Assembly (NCBI RefSeq): GCF_040702505.1
Contig: NZ_JBFBLC010000004.1
Span: 395,706 to 459,705, forward strand
Reading direction: 5' to 3'
DNA length: 64,000 bases
From: Terrabacter sp040702505
GTDB lineage: Bacteria; Actinomycetota; Actinomycetes; Actinomycetales; Dermatophilaceae
Shown here: piece after piece, positions 1 to 11,426 of the stretch
Numbering within the stretch: position 1 is the stretch's first letter
Layout of the letters: each line of letters starts with the position of its first letter
Translations under genes and position numbers: made by a program
The notes under the pieces: model-generated
Databases searched by the model: none
Seen by the model: only the letters and a program-made list of their open reading frames with translations
Told to the model about the DNA's origin: nothing

Positions 1-264
1 CCGGGCTGGTCGAGGGTGCCCAGCCCCCTGCCGGAGCAGGACCTCGAGCTGCTGCGCCGAGAGGGCGCGGGCGAGGTGCAGACCCCGCTCCGAGGGTCGG
101 GCGCCGACCGTCTCTCACTGGGTGATCGGATATGGTTCCGGCACGCCAAGGCGGGGGAGCTGGCCGAGCGCTTCACGGAGTTCGTGCTCGTCAGCAGCGA
201 CGGAGGCGACCGGGTCGTCGGGCGGGCCGCGACCTATCGTGGGGAAGGGCAGTGTTTTGGCTGA
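1..264 (+). CDS. 3' end of amino acid deaminase/aldolase (D-threonine aldolase-like)
   Basis: This is the C-terminal part of a protein whose start lies outside the window; about 87 residues are visible. The segment GDRIWFRHAKAGELAERF followed by a final TYRGEGQCFG resembles the C-terminal metal- and PLP-binding part of D-threonine aldolase / amino acid deaminase proteins with an alanine racemase-like barrel, where similar WFRHAKAGEL and PTYRGEGK motifs end the protein. The reading frame runs without a stop from base 1. The stop codon overlaps the likely TTG start of the next gene, so the two are probably translationally coupled. The family assignment rests only on this tail; the exact substrate cannot be told. 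Confidence 0.7.
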   Translation, partial: PGWSRVPSPLPEQDLELLRREGAGEVQTPLRGSGADRLSLGDRIWFRHAKAGELAERFTEFVLVSSDGGDRVVGRAATYRGEGQCFG

Positions 265-1600
265 CCGTGTCAGCGGCGTCACCAGCACCATCAAACGCAT
301 CGTCGAGTGGAGCAACTGGGCAGGGACCGAGACCGCGAGGCTGGCTCGCGTGGCCACGCCTCGCACCGAGACCGAGGTCTCCGACGAGATCCGACGAGCC
401 GGGCGAAAGGGCTTGCGCGTCAAGGCGATCGGCGCAGGCCACTCGTTCACCGGGGTGGCCGTGACCGACGGGGTGCAGCTGCGACTCGGCGCCCTCACCG
501 GAATCACCTCCATCGACTCCACCCGCGGCGAGGCGACCGTCCGCGCCGGCACGCCCCTGCACGTGCTGAGCGAGGAGCTCGCCGTCTTCGGCCACGCCCT
601 GCCCAACCTCGGCGACATCGACCGGCAGAGCCTGGCCGGGGCCACCGCGACGGGCACGCACGGCACGGGGCTGCGCCTTCCCGGCCTGTCGGCGAACATC
701 CGCGCGCTCCGCATCGTGCTCGCCGACGGCTCGGTCGTCGACTGCTCGCCGACGCGCGAGCCCGACCTCTTCCAGGCGGCACGGCTGGGGCTCGGGGCGC
801 TCGGCATCGTCACCGAGATCACGGTGGCCGTCGTGCCGGCCTTCCTGCTGCACGCCGTGGAACGTCCCGAGCGCCTGGGCGACGTGCTCGCGCACGTGCA
901 GGCCGAGGCCGAGGCCAACGACCACTTCGAGTTCTACTGGTTCCCGCACACCGACCGGGCGCTGACCAAGCGCAACAACCGGGTCCCGGAGGGCACCGCG
1001 CGGCGCCCGCTGCGGGCCTGGCGCGAGCGGCTCGACGACGACCTGCTGAGCAACCGCGTCTTCGAGCTGACCAACCGCGTCGCGACCCGCCTGCCGCGCT
1101 CGACGAGGGGCATCAACGCCGTCGCGTCCCGCGCCCTGAGCAGCCGCCAGTACACCGACAGCTCGCACCGGGTCTTCACGACGGCGCGCGAGGTGCGCTT
1201 CGCGGAGTCGGAGTGGGCCTTTCCGCGGGCCGCGCTGGGAGAGGTGCTGCAGGAGCTCCGCGAGTGGATCGACACCCACGACGAGCACATCTCCTTCCCC
1301 GTCGAGTGCCGTGTCGCGGCGCCCGACGACGTGTGGCTCTCGACGGCCCACGAGCAGGAGAGCTGCTACGTCGCCGTCCACCGCTACCACCGGCAGCAGC
1401 GGGGGGCCTACTTCGACGCTTTCGAGGCGATCGCGGTCAACCACCGAGGCCGCCCGCACTGGGGCAAGCTGCACACCCGCGACGCCGACTACCTGCGCAG
1501 CGTCTACCCGCGCTTCGACGACTTCGTCGCCGTGCGCGACCGGGTCGACCCGCAGCGCCGCTTCGCCAACCCCTACCTCGACCGGGTCCTCGGCGCCTGA
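257..1600 (+). CDS. FAD-linked sugar-lactone oxidase (D-arabinono-1,4-lactone oxidase / gulonolactone oxidase family)
   Basis: About 447 residues. The N-terminal half is a PCMH-type FAD-binding domain; GAGHSF near residues 59-64 supplies the histidine that carries covalent FAD in this family. The C-terminal half matches the ALO domain, ending in an HWGKLHT motif and an RFANPYLDRVLG tail. Family members oxidise sugar-1,4-lactones with oxygen or another acceptor; the substrate here is not known. I chose the TTG at 257 because a GGGGAAGGG ribosome site ends 7 bases before it and homology begins just after; the frame stays open upstream to 122, but that part is only the shadow of the preceding gene. 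It overlaps the upstream stop by 8 bases. Confidence 0.82.
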   Translation: MADRVSGVTSTIKRIVEWSNWAGTETARLARVATPRTETEVSDEIRRAGRKGLRVKAIGAGHSFTGVAVTDGVQLRLGALTGITSIDSTRGEATVRAGTPLHVLSEELAVFGHALPNLGDIDRQSLAGATATGTHGTGLRLPGLSANIRALRIVLADGSVVDCSPTREPDLFQAARLGLGALGIVTEITVAVVPAFLLHAVERPERLGDVLAHVQAEAEANDHFEFYWFPHTDRALTKRNNRVPEGTARRPLRAWRERLDDDLLSNRVFELTNRVATRLPRSTRGINAVASRALSSRQYTDSSHRVFTTAREVRFAESEWAFPRAALGEVLQELREWIDTHDEHISFPVECRVAAPDDVWLSTAHEQESCYVAVHRYHRQQRGAYFDAFEAIAVNHRGRPHWGKLHTRDADYLRSVYPRFDDFVAVRDRVDPQRRFANPYLDRVLGA

Positions 1601-1639
1601 CCCGGGCCACGGGTCCCTGCCGTATGCCGTGTCGTGCGG

Positions 1640-1948
1640 TCAGGTGCGCGCCGCGCGCTGGCGCTCCCACGCCAGGCGCAGGGCGAGCCGGATGGCCTCC
1701 TCGTCGCCGTCGAGATCGGCCTGCACCTTGGCGTGGGCCTCCCACCGCGGCGGCACCCCGAACGTCTCGGGGTGGGCGCTGACGAGGCGGTCGCGATCGG
1801 CCCCACCGAGACGCACCAGCACGGTGCCGGGGGCGTCGGCACGGGCAACGAGGAGACCACCGACGTACCACGCCGGTCGGCCCCGGGCCCGACGGCACCG
1901 CATGCCGTCGAGCGTCGAGAGGTAGGCGCCCACCCCGCCGAGGTCCAC
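1640..1948 (-). CDS. MmcQ/YjbR-like protein
   Basis: A protein of about 102 residues starting at a GTG just downstream of the fumC stop (stop at 1960, start at 1948). It has the pattern of the MmcQ/YjbR fold: a GRPAWYV segment, a strand with TVLVRLGG, an ADRDRLVSAHPETFGVPPRW stretch and a final helix. Family members have a double-wing (CyaY-like) fold and are often called DNA-binding; the function is not established. Its position suggests co-transcription with fumC. The frame is open farther upstream inside fumC, but that part is an antisense-like shadow with arginine-rich composition. Confidence 0.6.
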   Translation of the reverse strand: MDLGGVGAYLSTLDGMRCRRARGRPAWYVGGLLVARADAPGTVLVRLGGADRDRLVSAHPETFGVPPRWEAHAKVQADLDGDEEAIRLALRLAWERQRAART

Positions 1949-1959
1949 GGCCGGGCCGG

Positions 1960-3372
1960 TCAGCCGTCCTGACCCGGCCGGGTCATCGACAGCACGTCGA
2001 GGGCGTCGTCGAGCTGCTCCTCGGTCAGCCGGCCCTGCGCCACGTGCCCCTGGTCGATGACGACCTCGCGGATCGTGCGGCGCTCCTTGACGGCCTGCTT
2101 GACGACCGCAGCCGCGGCCTCGTAGCCGATGTAGCGGTTGAGCGGGGTGACGATCGAGGGCGAGCCCTCGGCGAGGGCCCGCGCGTGCTCGACCTCGGCG
2201 GTGATGCCGGCGATGCACCGGTCGGCGAGCAGCCGGCTCGTCGCGGCGAGCAGGCCGATCGACTCGAGGACGTTCTTGGCGAGGACCGGGAGCATGACGT
2301 TGAGCTCGAAGTTGCCGGCGGCGCCCGCGGTCGTGATGACGACGTCGTTGCCGATCACCTGGGCGCACGCCATCAGGGTCGCCTCCGGCACGACGGGGTT
2401 GACCTTGCCGGGCATGATGCTCGAGCCAGGCTGGAGGTCGGGCAGGTGGATCTCGCCGAGGCCGGTGCGCGGACCGGAGCTCATCCAGCGCAGGTCGTTG
2501 CAGATCTTGGTGAGGCTGACGGCGACCACCTTGAGGGCGCCGGAGAGCTCGACGACGGCGTCCTGCGCCGACTGCGCCTCGAAGTGGTCGGCGGCCTCCC
2601 GGAACTCGATGCCGCTGTCACGGGCCACCCGCTCGATGACGGCGGCGGCGAACCCCGGTGCGGCGTTGAGCCCGGTCCCCGCCGCGGTGCCGCCGAGGGG
2701 GAGCTCGCTCGTGCCCTCCGCGGCCCTCCGGACCCGCCCCGCGCCGAGCTGGACCTGCCGCCGGTAGCCGCCGAACTCCTGTCCGAGCGTCACGGGCACC
2801 GCATCCATGAGGTGGGTGCGGCCGGCCTTGACGACGTCGGCGAACTCGCCCTCCTTGCGTCCCAGGGCGTCGGCGAGGTGCTCGAGGGCCGGCACGAGCT
2901 CGTCGACCGCTGCGGTGGTGGCGGCGATGCGCAGGGCGCTGGGGAAGGTGTCGTTGCTCGACTGGCCGGCGTTGACGTGGTCGTTGGGGTGCACGTCGAG
3001 ACCGGTCGCGAGGTGAGCGAGCCGCGCGACGACCTCGTTGACGTTCATGTTCGTCGAGGTCCCCGAACCGGTCTGGAAGACGTCGATGGGGAACTGGTCG
3101 TCGTGCTCCCCGTCCGCGACCTCGCGCGCAGCCGCGGCGACGGCTCGCGCGCGGTCCTCGTCGAGCACCCCGAGCTCGGCGTTGACCTCGGCGGCCGCAG
3201 CCTTGAGCCGCGCAAGCGCGTGCACCACGCCGGCCGGCACCGGTCGCCCGCTGATCGGGAAGTTCTCGACCGCCCGGGCCGTCTGCGCCCCCCACAGGGC
3301 GTCGGCCGGCACCTGGACCTCACCCATCGAGTCGTGCTCTGTCCGGAACGTCTGCTTGGCGGCGTCGCTCAT
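1960..3372 (-). CDS. fumC: Fumarate hydratase, class II
   Basis: Encodes a 470-residue class II fumarase, which interconverts fumarate and L-malate in the TCA cycle as a cytosolic homotetramer without iron. The signature GSSIMPGKVNP lies near residues 316-326, and the N-terminal substrate-binding segments TGSGTSTNMNVNEV and HPNDHVNAGQSSND are present. Length is normal for the family. It probably heads a two-gene unit with the YjbR-like gene immediately downstream. The upstream spacer contains an imperfectly placed small hairpin (3402-3416) and one copy of the GTATGCCG word at 3420. Confidence 0.95.
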   Translation of the reverse strand: MSDAAKQTFRTEHDSMGEVQVPADALWGAQTARAVENFPISGRPVPAGVVHALARLKAAAAEVNAELGVLDEDRARAVAAAAREVADGEHDDQFPIDVFQTGSGTSTNMNVNEVVARLAHLATGLDVHPNDHVNAGQSSNDTFPSALRIAATTAAVDELVPALEHLADALGRKEGEFADVVKAGRTHLMDAVPVTLGQEFGGYRRQVQLGAGRVRRAAEGTSELPLGGTAAGTGLNAAPGFAAAVIERVARDSGIEFREAADHFEAQSAQDAVVELSGALKVVAVSLTKICNDLRWMSSGPRTGLGEIHLPDLQPGSSIMPGKVNPVVPEATLMACAQVIGNDVVITTAGAAGNFELNVMLPVLAKNVLESIGLLAATSRLLADRCIAGITAEVEHARALAEGSPSIVTPLNRYIGYEAAAAVVKQAVKERRTIREVVIDQGHVAQGRLTEEQLDDALDVLSMTRPGQDG

Positions 3373-3504
3373 GCCCTCATCATCCCCAGAAAGCGCGTCC
3401 TTTCACCGAAAGGGCTGTCGTATGCCGTTGCGCGGGCGCAGGCTTGTAGGGCGCGGGCGCCGACGCGACACCACTGTCCGATGCAGCACCAGAAGGAGAT
3501 GCCC

Positions 3505-5256
3505 ATGGCTCACCGCCCCGTCCTCACCGCGGCTCTCGTCTCCGTCGCAACCGCCCTCGCCGGAGCCGCGGTCGCGGTCGCCGCCCCGCCCGGTGACGTG
3601 CTCGTCTCGAACGGCAGCCGGCCGACGCCCTTCTCGCAGAACAAGCAGAACGAGCCGGCTGTGGCCATCGATGCGGCGAACCCCAACGTCGTCGTGGCGG
3701 GATCGAACGACGAGATCGACCTGGAGTCGTGCGCCGCTGGTGACCCGTCCACCTGCCCGTTCACCCCGGGCGTCGGTGTCTCCGGCGTCTACTTCTCGTT
3801 CGACAGCGGCGCGAGCTGGACCCAGCCGACCTACAACGGCTGGACGGCACGCGACTGCCTCGGTCCGGCCGCCTGCACGCCGCACCCCGGCCCGATCGGG
3901 ACCCTGCCGAAGTACTACGAGAGCGGCCTGGTCTCCGACGGCGACCCGGCGGTCGCGTTCGGTCCGCGGATGAAAAACGGCACCTTCTCCTGGGCCAACG
4001 GCTCACGCCTCTACTACGCCAACCTGACCTCGAACTTCAACGCGAAGCGCACCGAGACCTTCAAGGGGGCCGAGGCGATCGCCGTGTCACGCACCGACGA
4101 CGTCGCCGCCGCCGCGGCGGGCCAGGACAACGCCTGGATGAGCCCGGTGCTGATCTCCAAGCAGTCCGCGACGACGTTCTCCGACAAGGAGCAGGTCTGG
4201 GCCGACAACGCCTCGAGCAGCCGCTACTTCGGCAACGTCTACGTCTGCTGGGCCTCGTTCCGCAGCAACAGCAAGGGCCAGGCCCTGCCGACGCCGCTCA
4301 ACGTCGCGCGCTCGACCGACGGCGGCAGCACCTGGACGCAGAAGCAGGTGGGCCCCGCGACCGACAACCGCAACAACTCGCAGCCCGACGGGTGCACGGT
4401 CCGCACCGACAGCCTCGGCAACGTCTACGTCTTCGGCATCGGCACGCGCGGTGGCGCCAGCTACCAGATGATGTACAAGTCCACAGACGGCGGCGCCCAC
4501 TGGGCCGGCCCGACGCTGATCACCACGGTGACCGCTCCCGGGGTCCCCGACCCGGTGCTCGGCCGCCCCGTGATGGACGGTGTCGCCGGCGCACGCGTCG
4601 ACCTGGCCGCCGGGCCGAGCGTCGACATCGCCAACGGTGCACCGAGCGGCGCCGGCGCGACGAACGAGATCGTCATGACGTGGTCCGACGGGCGCGCCGG
4701 GCTCAACAACGAGCAGCTCATGCTCGAGAGCTCGACGGACGGCGGCGCCTCGTGGGTGGGCCCGACCGCGGTGCCGCTCCGGACGTTGGACAAGAGCACC
4801 GCGACCGACCGACCTGTCTACACGGCGCCGGCGCTCTCGCCCAACGGCAAGGACCTCTACGTCACCGTGAACGCCTTCACGACGCCCTACCAGCCGACCA
4901 CGACGACACCCCGCAACCTCGTCGGTGAGGTGATCCACGCCGACGTGGCGGCAGGCGTACCCACCGGCTGGAAGCTGCTGCACCGGGGCGCGGACGGCGA
5001 CCCGCGCGGCACGTCGCAGAACGGCCTGACGGCAGAGTTCCTCGGCGACTACGTCTACACGGCGGCCACCGACAGTGGGGCGGTCGGCGTGTGGAACGAC
5101 GCGCGGAACGCCGCGGACTGCCCGGCCATCGACGCATACCGTGCCTCGCTCTACACGAGCACCCCGGCCACCCCGCCCGACGTGCTCGCGTCCTGCCCGG
5201 CGACGTTCGGCAACAGCGACATCTTCGGGGCCCACGTGCTGGATCCCACCCCCTGA
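3505..5256 (+). CDS. Secreted BNR-repeat (sialidase/neuraminidase-like) protein
   Basis: About 583 residues, with an N-terminal signal peptide (basic start, then a hydrophobic alanine/valine-rich stretch ending near AVAAPPG). The mature part holds several Asp-box/BNR motifs of the form S-x-D-x-G-x-x-W: SFDSGASW, STDGGSTW, STDGGAHW and STDGGASW. These mark six-bladed beta-propellers such as sialidases, but also non-catalytic propellers. I do not see a convincing arginine triad, so exo-sialidase activity is unproven. The start at 3505 has AAGGAG six bases upstream; an in-frame ATG at 3499 abuts the ribosome site and is less likely. It stands alone. Confidence 0.72.
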   Translation: MAHRPVLTAALVSVATALAGAAVAVAAPPGDVLVSNGSRPTPFSQNKQNEPAVAIDAANPNVVVAGSNDEIDLESCAAGDPSTCPFTPGVGVSGVYFSFDSGASWTQPTYNGWTARDCLGPAACTPHPGPIGTLPKYYESGLVSDGDPAVAFGPRMKNGTFSWANGSRLYYANLTSNFNAKRTETFKGAEAIAVSRTDDVAAAAAGQDNAWMSPVLISKQSATTFSDKEQVWADNASSSRYFGNVYVCWASFRSNSKGQALPTPLNVARSTDGGSTWTQKQVGPATDNRNNSQPDGCTVRTDSLGNVYVFGIGTRGGASYQMMYKSTDGGAHWAGPTLITTVTAPGVPDPVLGRPVMDGVAGARVDLAAGPSVDIANGAPSGAGATNEIVMTWSDGRAGLNNEQLMLESSTDGGASWVGPTAVPLRTLDKSTATDRPVYTAPALSPNGKDLYVTVNAFTTPYQPTTTTPRNLVGEVIHADVAAGVPTGWKLLHRGADGDPRGTSQNGLTAEFLGDYVYTAATDSGAVGVWNDARNAADCPAIDAYRASLYTSTPATPPDVLASCPATFGNSDIFGAHVLDPTP

Positions 5257-5307
5257 GCCGGTCCTCCCGCTCACCGGCCGGCCCGACCGCACCAGCGGCC
5301 GGGCCGG

Positions 5308-6870
5308 TCAGCTGTCGAGGGTCGGCACAGGCTCCTCGCGTCCGGTCCCGGGGCAGCCCTCGGAGCCCGCGCACGACCAACCCGCCGGGGACGTATGCCG
5401 TGTGCTGGGCCGCGCGGCCGGGGTGACGTCCGCCTCGGGTGAGCGGCGAGGCGTCAGGGCCTCTGCCTCGGTCGCGTCGACGGCGTCCCGAGGCGGGTTG
5501 CGGATGAGCAGCCAGGAGACGAGGCCACCCAGGGCCAGGAGGCCCGCGCAGAGCAGCATCGCCGACCGGTACCCGGCCGAGAAGGCCTGCGGCACGCCAT
5601 ACGCGGCCCCGCTCAGCCCGACGACCGCCGGCAGGGCGGCGACGGCGAGGAGGCTGCCGGCACGGGCCACGGCGTTGTTGACCCCGCTCGCGACGCCGGC
5701 GTAGCGGTCGGGGGCGGCTGCGAGCACGGTCGCGGTGAGCGGGGCCACCAGCAGCGTCAGACCGAGTCCGAAGACCGTCACGCCGGGCAGGACACCGCTC
5801 CAGTAGCTCGACCCGGCACCCGCCCCGGAGAGCAGGAGGGTGCCGATCCCGCATACGACCGGTCCGACCGTCATCGGCAGCCGCGGCCCGATGCGCGTGG
5901 CCAGCTCACCCCCGCGGGCGGCGAGCAGGAGCATCAGCACCGTGATCGGCAGCGTCGCGAGGCCGGCCTCGAGGGGCCCGTAGCCGAGGACGGTCTGCAG
6001 CTGCAGCGTGAGGAAGAAGAAGACGGCCCCGAGCGCGGCGTAGACGAGCAGCGTCATGGCGTTGGCGGCGCTGAACTGCCGGGAGCGGAACAGCGCCGGA
6101 GGAACCATCGGGTGGGAGCTGCGGCGCTCGACGACGACGAACGCGGCCCCGAGGGCGAGCCCGAGGGCGCCGACGAGAAGTGCCCGCGTCGACCCGAGCG
6201 CCTCGTGCTCGATGAGCGCCAGCGTCACGGTCCCGAGGGACACGGTCGCGAGCACGGCGCCGACGACGTCGAAGCGGCGCTCGGCCAGCGGGTCGCTGGT
6301 CTCGGGGACGTGCCGCAGCGCGATCCACACCGTGGCCGCACCGAGCGGCACGTTGACGAGGAAGGCCCAGCGCCAGCTGGCGTACTGCACGAGCCACCCA
6401 CCGACGAACGGCCCGACCGCCGAGGCGACGCCGCCGAGCCCTGACCAGGCGCCGATGGCCTTGCCGCGGTCGGCAGGACGGAAGGAGCCCTGGATCATCG
6501 CCAGGCTGCCCGGGGTCAGCAGTGCCCCGCCGACCCCCTGGAGCACGCGGGCCACGACCAGCTGGCCGGGTGACTGCGCCAGGCCGCACGCGGCCGAGGC
6601 GACCGTGAACCACGCGACGCCGACGACGAAGATCCTGCGTCGGCCGTAGCGGTCGCCCAGCGACCCGCCGAGCAGGATGAGCGAGGCGAGGGCGAGCAGG
6701 TAGCCGTTGGTGACCCACTGCAGGTCGGCGAGGCTGGCGTGCAGCTCGTCGCCGAGGCGCACCAGTGCGACGTTGACGACCGTCCCGTCGAGCAGCGCCA
6801 TCCCCGAGCCGAGGACGGCGGCCGCGATGACGAAGCGGCCGGTGCGTGACGCGAGGGCGACGTCGCTCAT
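5308..6870 (-). CDS. MFS drug exporter, DHA2 (EmrB/QacA-type, 14 helices)
   Basis: A 520-residue membrane protein with the length and pattern of 14-helix DHA2 exporters. Helix 1 carries LDGTVVNVALVRLG, the LD-x-TVVNVA motif typical of EmrB/QacA proteins, and the first cytoplasmic loop carries GSLGDRYGRRR, the MFS motif A. It would export small hydrophobic compounds using the proton gradient; the substrate is not predictable. The C-terminus is a hydrophilic tail of about 60 residues. The gene is monocistronic, with fumC and the secreted protein on one side and rarD on the other, and no adjacent regulator is seen. Confidence 0.88.
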   Translation of the reverse strand: MSDVALASRTGRFVIAAAVLGSGMALLDGTVVNVALVRLGDELHASLADLQWVTNGYLLALASLILLGGSLGDRYGRRRIFVVGVAWFTVASAACGLAQSPGQLVVARVLQGVGGALLTPGSLAMIQGSFRPADRGKAIGAWSGLGGVASAVGPFVGGWLVQYASWRWAFLVNVPLGAATVWIALRHVPETSDPLAERRFDVVGAVLATVSLGTVTLALIEHEALGSTRALLVGALGLALGAAFVVVERRSSHPMVPPALFRSRQFSAANAMTLLVYAALGAVFFFLTLQLQTVLGYGPLEAGLATLPITVLMLLLAARGGELATRIGPRLPMTVGPVVCGIGTLLLSGAGAGSSYWSGVLPGVTVFGLGLTLLVAPLTATVLAAAPDRYAGVASGVNNAVARAGSLLAVAALPAVVGLSGAAYGVPQAFSAGYRSAMLLCAGLLALGGLVSWLLIRNPPRDAVDATEAEALTPRRSPEADVTPAARPSTRHTSPAGWSCAGSEGCPGTGREEPVPTLDS

Positions 6871-6926
6871 TCCGGCAGTCTGTCACCCGGGGCGACGCAG
6901 GCCCATGGGCTGTTCAGCGTGGGACG

Positions 6927-7907
6927 TCAGCGTGGGCAGTCGTCGACCGGCAGCGCCGCGCGCCTTGCGGCCCGGGCGCCACGCAGGCTGAGGAGCGAGT
7001 CCACGGTGAGCACGATGAGGGCGACCCACACGATGCCGAAACCGATCCACCGCTCGGCCGGCATGTGCTCACCCAGCAGGAACACGGCACAGAGCAGCTG
7101 CATGACCGGGGTGACGAACTGGATCAGCCCGACCGTCACGAGCGGGATGCGCCGGGCGGCCGCAGCGAAGCACAGCAGCGGCAGCGCCGTGACGACGCCC
7201 GAGAGCACGAGCAGCGAGGTGTGCCAGGCCCCGTGGTGCCCGAACTGCAGGTCCCCCTGCGCGCCAACCACGAGGAGCGCGATGACGGCGACCGGCGCCA
7301 GCACGACGGTCTCGACGGTCAGGCCGTGGATCGCGTCGAGGCTGACGCCCACCTTCTTCTTCGTCAGGCCGTACAGCGCGAACGACAGCGCCAGGACGAG
7401 CGCCACCCATGGCACGCGCCCGCCGCTGACGCCGAGGTAGACGCCGGCGGCGACTCCGATGCCGACCGCCACCCACTGGAGCACCCGCAGGCGCTCGCGG
7501 AGCACCACGACGCCGAGCGCCACCGTGACGAGCGGGTTGAGGAAGTAGCCGAGCGCGGCCTCGGAGGTGTTGCCCGAGGTCACCGCCGCGACGTAGACGA
7601 CCCAGTTGACGGCGATGAGCACCGCGGCGACGGCCGTGCCGGCGAGCAGCCTGGGTCGTCTCAGCAGTGGCCGGACCCAGGAGAAGTCGCGCACGACGAG
7701 CAGCACGACGACGCAGAAGAGCAGCGTCCACAGGATGCGGTTGGCGAGGATCTCCCACGGCCCGGCGGGCTTGAGCGCGTCGAAGTAGAGCGGGAAGAGC
7801 CCCCAGATGCCGTATGCCGCGAAGCCGAGGAGGGTGCCCCGGCCAACCTCCCCGGTGGGCGCCGTCGAGGGCGGCGTGACCGTGGTGACGCTCTGGCGGG
7901 AGCTCAC
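6927..7907 (-). CDS. rarD: EamA-family transporter RarD
   Basis: A 326-residue membrane protein with about ten hydrophobic helices, of the RarD branch of the EamA drug/metabolite superfamily. The N-terminal GFAAYGIWGLFPLYFDALKP and the ANRILWTLLF segment are characteristic of RarD. Substrate is unknown; in E. coli the name came from chloramphenicol sensitivity. Its GTG start overlaps the TGA of korB by 4 bases, so it is read as the last gene of the kor unit. Whether this reflects a functional link or only tight packing cannot be told. Confidence 0.85.
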   Translation of the reverse strand: MSSRQSVTTVTPPSTAPTGEVGRGTLLGFAAYGIWGLFPLYFDALKPAGPWEILANRILWTLLFCVVVLLVVRDFSWVRPLLRRPRLLAGTAVAAVLIAVNWVVYVAAVTSGNTSEAALGYFLNPLVTVALGVVVLRERLRVLQWVAVGIGVAAGVYLGVSGGRVPWVALVLALSFALYGLTKKKVGVSLDAIHGLTVETVVLAPVAVIALLVVGAQGDLQFGHHGAWHTSLLVLSGVVTALPLLCFAAAARRIPLVTVGLIQFVTPVMQLLCAVFLLGEHMPAERWIGFGIVWVALIVLTVDSLLSLRGARAARRAALPVDDCPR

Positions 7908-8979
7908 GCCCCCACGGTCCAGGTGTCCCGACCCGCGAGCAGCGCGTCGATGTCGGCGTCGGTGACCTCACCGGTGCGGGCGGAGGTGATCTGCTCGCGC
8001 AGCGAGTCGTCGTAGGTCGGGCGCTGCACGTTGCGGAACACGCCCATCGGGACGTGGCCGAGGTCGGGGCTGTCGAGCCGCGACAGGGCGAACGCAGCCG
8101 ACGGGTCCTCGGCCGCGGCGTCGTGGACGACGATGCGGTCAAGGTGGGCCTCGGTGCGCGGGACGACGGCGAGCGAGCCCCGGTCGTCACGGACGACGAC
8201 GTTGTCGCCGGCGGCGACCTCTTCACCGTCGGTGAGGTGCAGGATGCGCGCGGCCGCCTCGGTGCGGTCCTTGAGCACGTCGAAGACGCCGTCGTTGAAG
8301 ATCGGGCAGTTCTGGTAGATCTCCACCAGCGCCGAGCCGCGGTGCTCGGCCGCGGCCCGCAGCACCGAGGTCAGGTGCTGCCGGTCGGAGTCCATCGTGC
8401 GCGCCACGAAGCTGGCCTCGGCGCCGAGCGCCAGCGAGACCGGGTTGAAGGGCCGGTCGAGCGAGCCGAGCGGGCTCGACTTGGTCACCTGGCCGACGTG
8501 CGAGGTGGGGGAGTACTGGCCCTTGGTCAGGCCGTAGATCTCGTTGTTGAAGAGCAGGATCTTGAGGTTGACGTTGCGGCGGAGCGCGTGGATCAGGTGG
8601 TTGCCGCCGATCGAGAGGGCATCGCCGTCACCGGTGACGACCCACACCGACAGGTCCTCGCGCGTCGCGGCGAGGCCGGTCGCGATGGCCGGGGCGCGCC
8701 CGTGGATCGAGTGCATGCCGTACGTGTCGAGGTAGTACGGGAAGCGCGAGCTGCAGCCGATGCCCGAGACGAAGACGATGTTCTCGCGCTTGAGGCCGAG
8801 CTCCGGCAGGAAGCCCTGCACCGAGGCGAGGATCGCGTAGTCGCCGCAGCCGGGGCACCAGCGCACCTCCTGGTCGGAGGTGAAGTCCTTCTTCGTCAGG
8901 GCCGAGCCGTCGGCGAGGCGGGGGACGCCCGCGGTGCCGGTGGCACCCGGCGCAGCAGACGGCATACCGAGTTCGATGG

Positions 8980-8983
<4 letters not shown>
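7904..8983 (-). CDS. korB: 2-oxoglutarate:ferredoxin oxidoreductase, beta subunit
   Basis: About 359 residues. This subunit binds thiamine diphosphate and one Fe-S cluster and works with KorA to convert a 2-oxoacid plus CoA to acyl-CoA, CO2 and reduced ferredoxin. Seen in the sequence: WCPGCGDYAIL near the N-terminus, CSSRFPYY, and the thiamine motif GDGDALSIGGNH. I set the start at the GTG at 8983, which overlaps the korA stop by 4 bases; an upstream open frame is only a shadow of korA. Actinobacterial enzymes of this type are generally 2-oxoglutarate-specific and oxygen-tolerant; specificity is inferred here. Confidence 0.93.
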
Positions 8984-10878
<1,895 letters not shown>

Positions 10879-11066
10879 GCTCTGCGACGTCCCTCGAACT
10901 TCCCTACGAAGTGCCCGGAGCCCGGTGCGGCGAGCACCTTTACATCGTAGTTCGCGCCCTATTGACATCTGCGCCGGTTGTCAGGTCGTGGACACGGCGC
11001 AACGGCTCTGACGGCGACCGTGGCGGGGCCCGCACAGCGGGAGCCGGTCTGGATAGGCTGGTTGAC
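10879..11066. promoter_or_regulatory. Divergent korA / nuoA promoter region
   Basis: This 188-base spacer separates two divergent energy-metabolism transcription units and must hold both promoters. A TTGACA hexamer at 10962-10967 reads toward nuoA, but I see no good -10 hexamer at 17-18 bases, so the assignment is weak. A ribosome site AGGGACG lies just before korA; the region before nuoA has no strong Shine-Dalgarno sequence. No clear operator palindrome was found. Confidence 0.4.
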
Positions 11067-11426
11067 ATGTCCGGGTACGTGGCCGTCGCAGCGGTGCTGG
11101 GGGCGGGCGTCCTGCTCGTCACGGCAGCGATGGTGGCCCGGCGCCTGCTGGCCCCGCGCGCCCCGCACGCGGCCAAGCTGACGACGTACGAGTCCGGCGT
11201 CGACCCGGTGGGCGAGGGCTGGGCCCAGACGAAGGTGCGCTACTTCGTCTTCTCCTTCCTCTACGTCATCTTCGCCGTCGACGCCGTCTACCTCTTCCCG
11301 TGGGCAACCGTCCTGCGCGACGCGGACCTCGGGCGCGCGAGCCTGGTGGAGATGGGCCTGTTCATCGGCGTGCTCGTGCTCGGCCTGGGCCACGCGGCGC
11401 GGCGTGGACTGTTGAGGTGGGTGTGA
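11067..11426 (+). CDS. nuoA: NADH-quinone oxidoreductase (complex I) subunit A
   Basis: A 119-residue protein with three hydrophobic helices. The conserved loop TTYESGVDPVGEGW and the second helix RYFVFSFLYVIFAVDAVYLFPW match NuoA, a small membrane-arm subunit near the quinone pocket. First gene of an operon running to nuoN at 20804 in which almost every junction overlaps. Its TGA shares one base with the ATG of nuoB. The upstream open frame from 10911 is not supported by homology. Confidence 0.93.
   Translation: MSGYVAVAAVLGAGVLLVTAAMVARRLLAPRAPHAAKLTTYESGVDPVGEGWAQTKVRYFVFSFLYVIFAVDAVYLFPWATVLRDADLGRASLVEMGLFIGVLVLGLGHAARRGLLRWV

Noticed and set aside
2044..3500. Long plus-strand open frame upstream of the secreted protein
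   Set aside because: It is antisense to fumC with biased composition; the real start of the secreted protein is at 3505 with a signal peptide and ribosome site.
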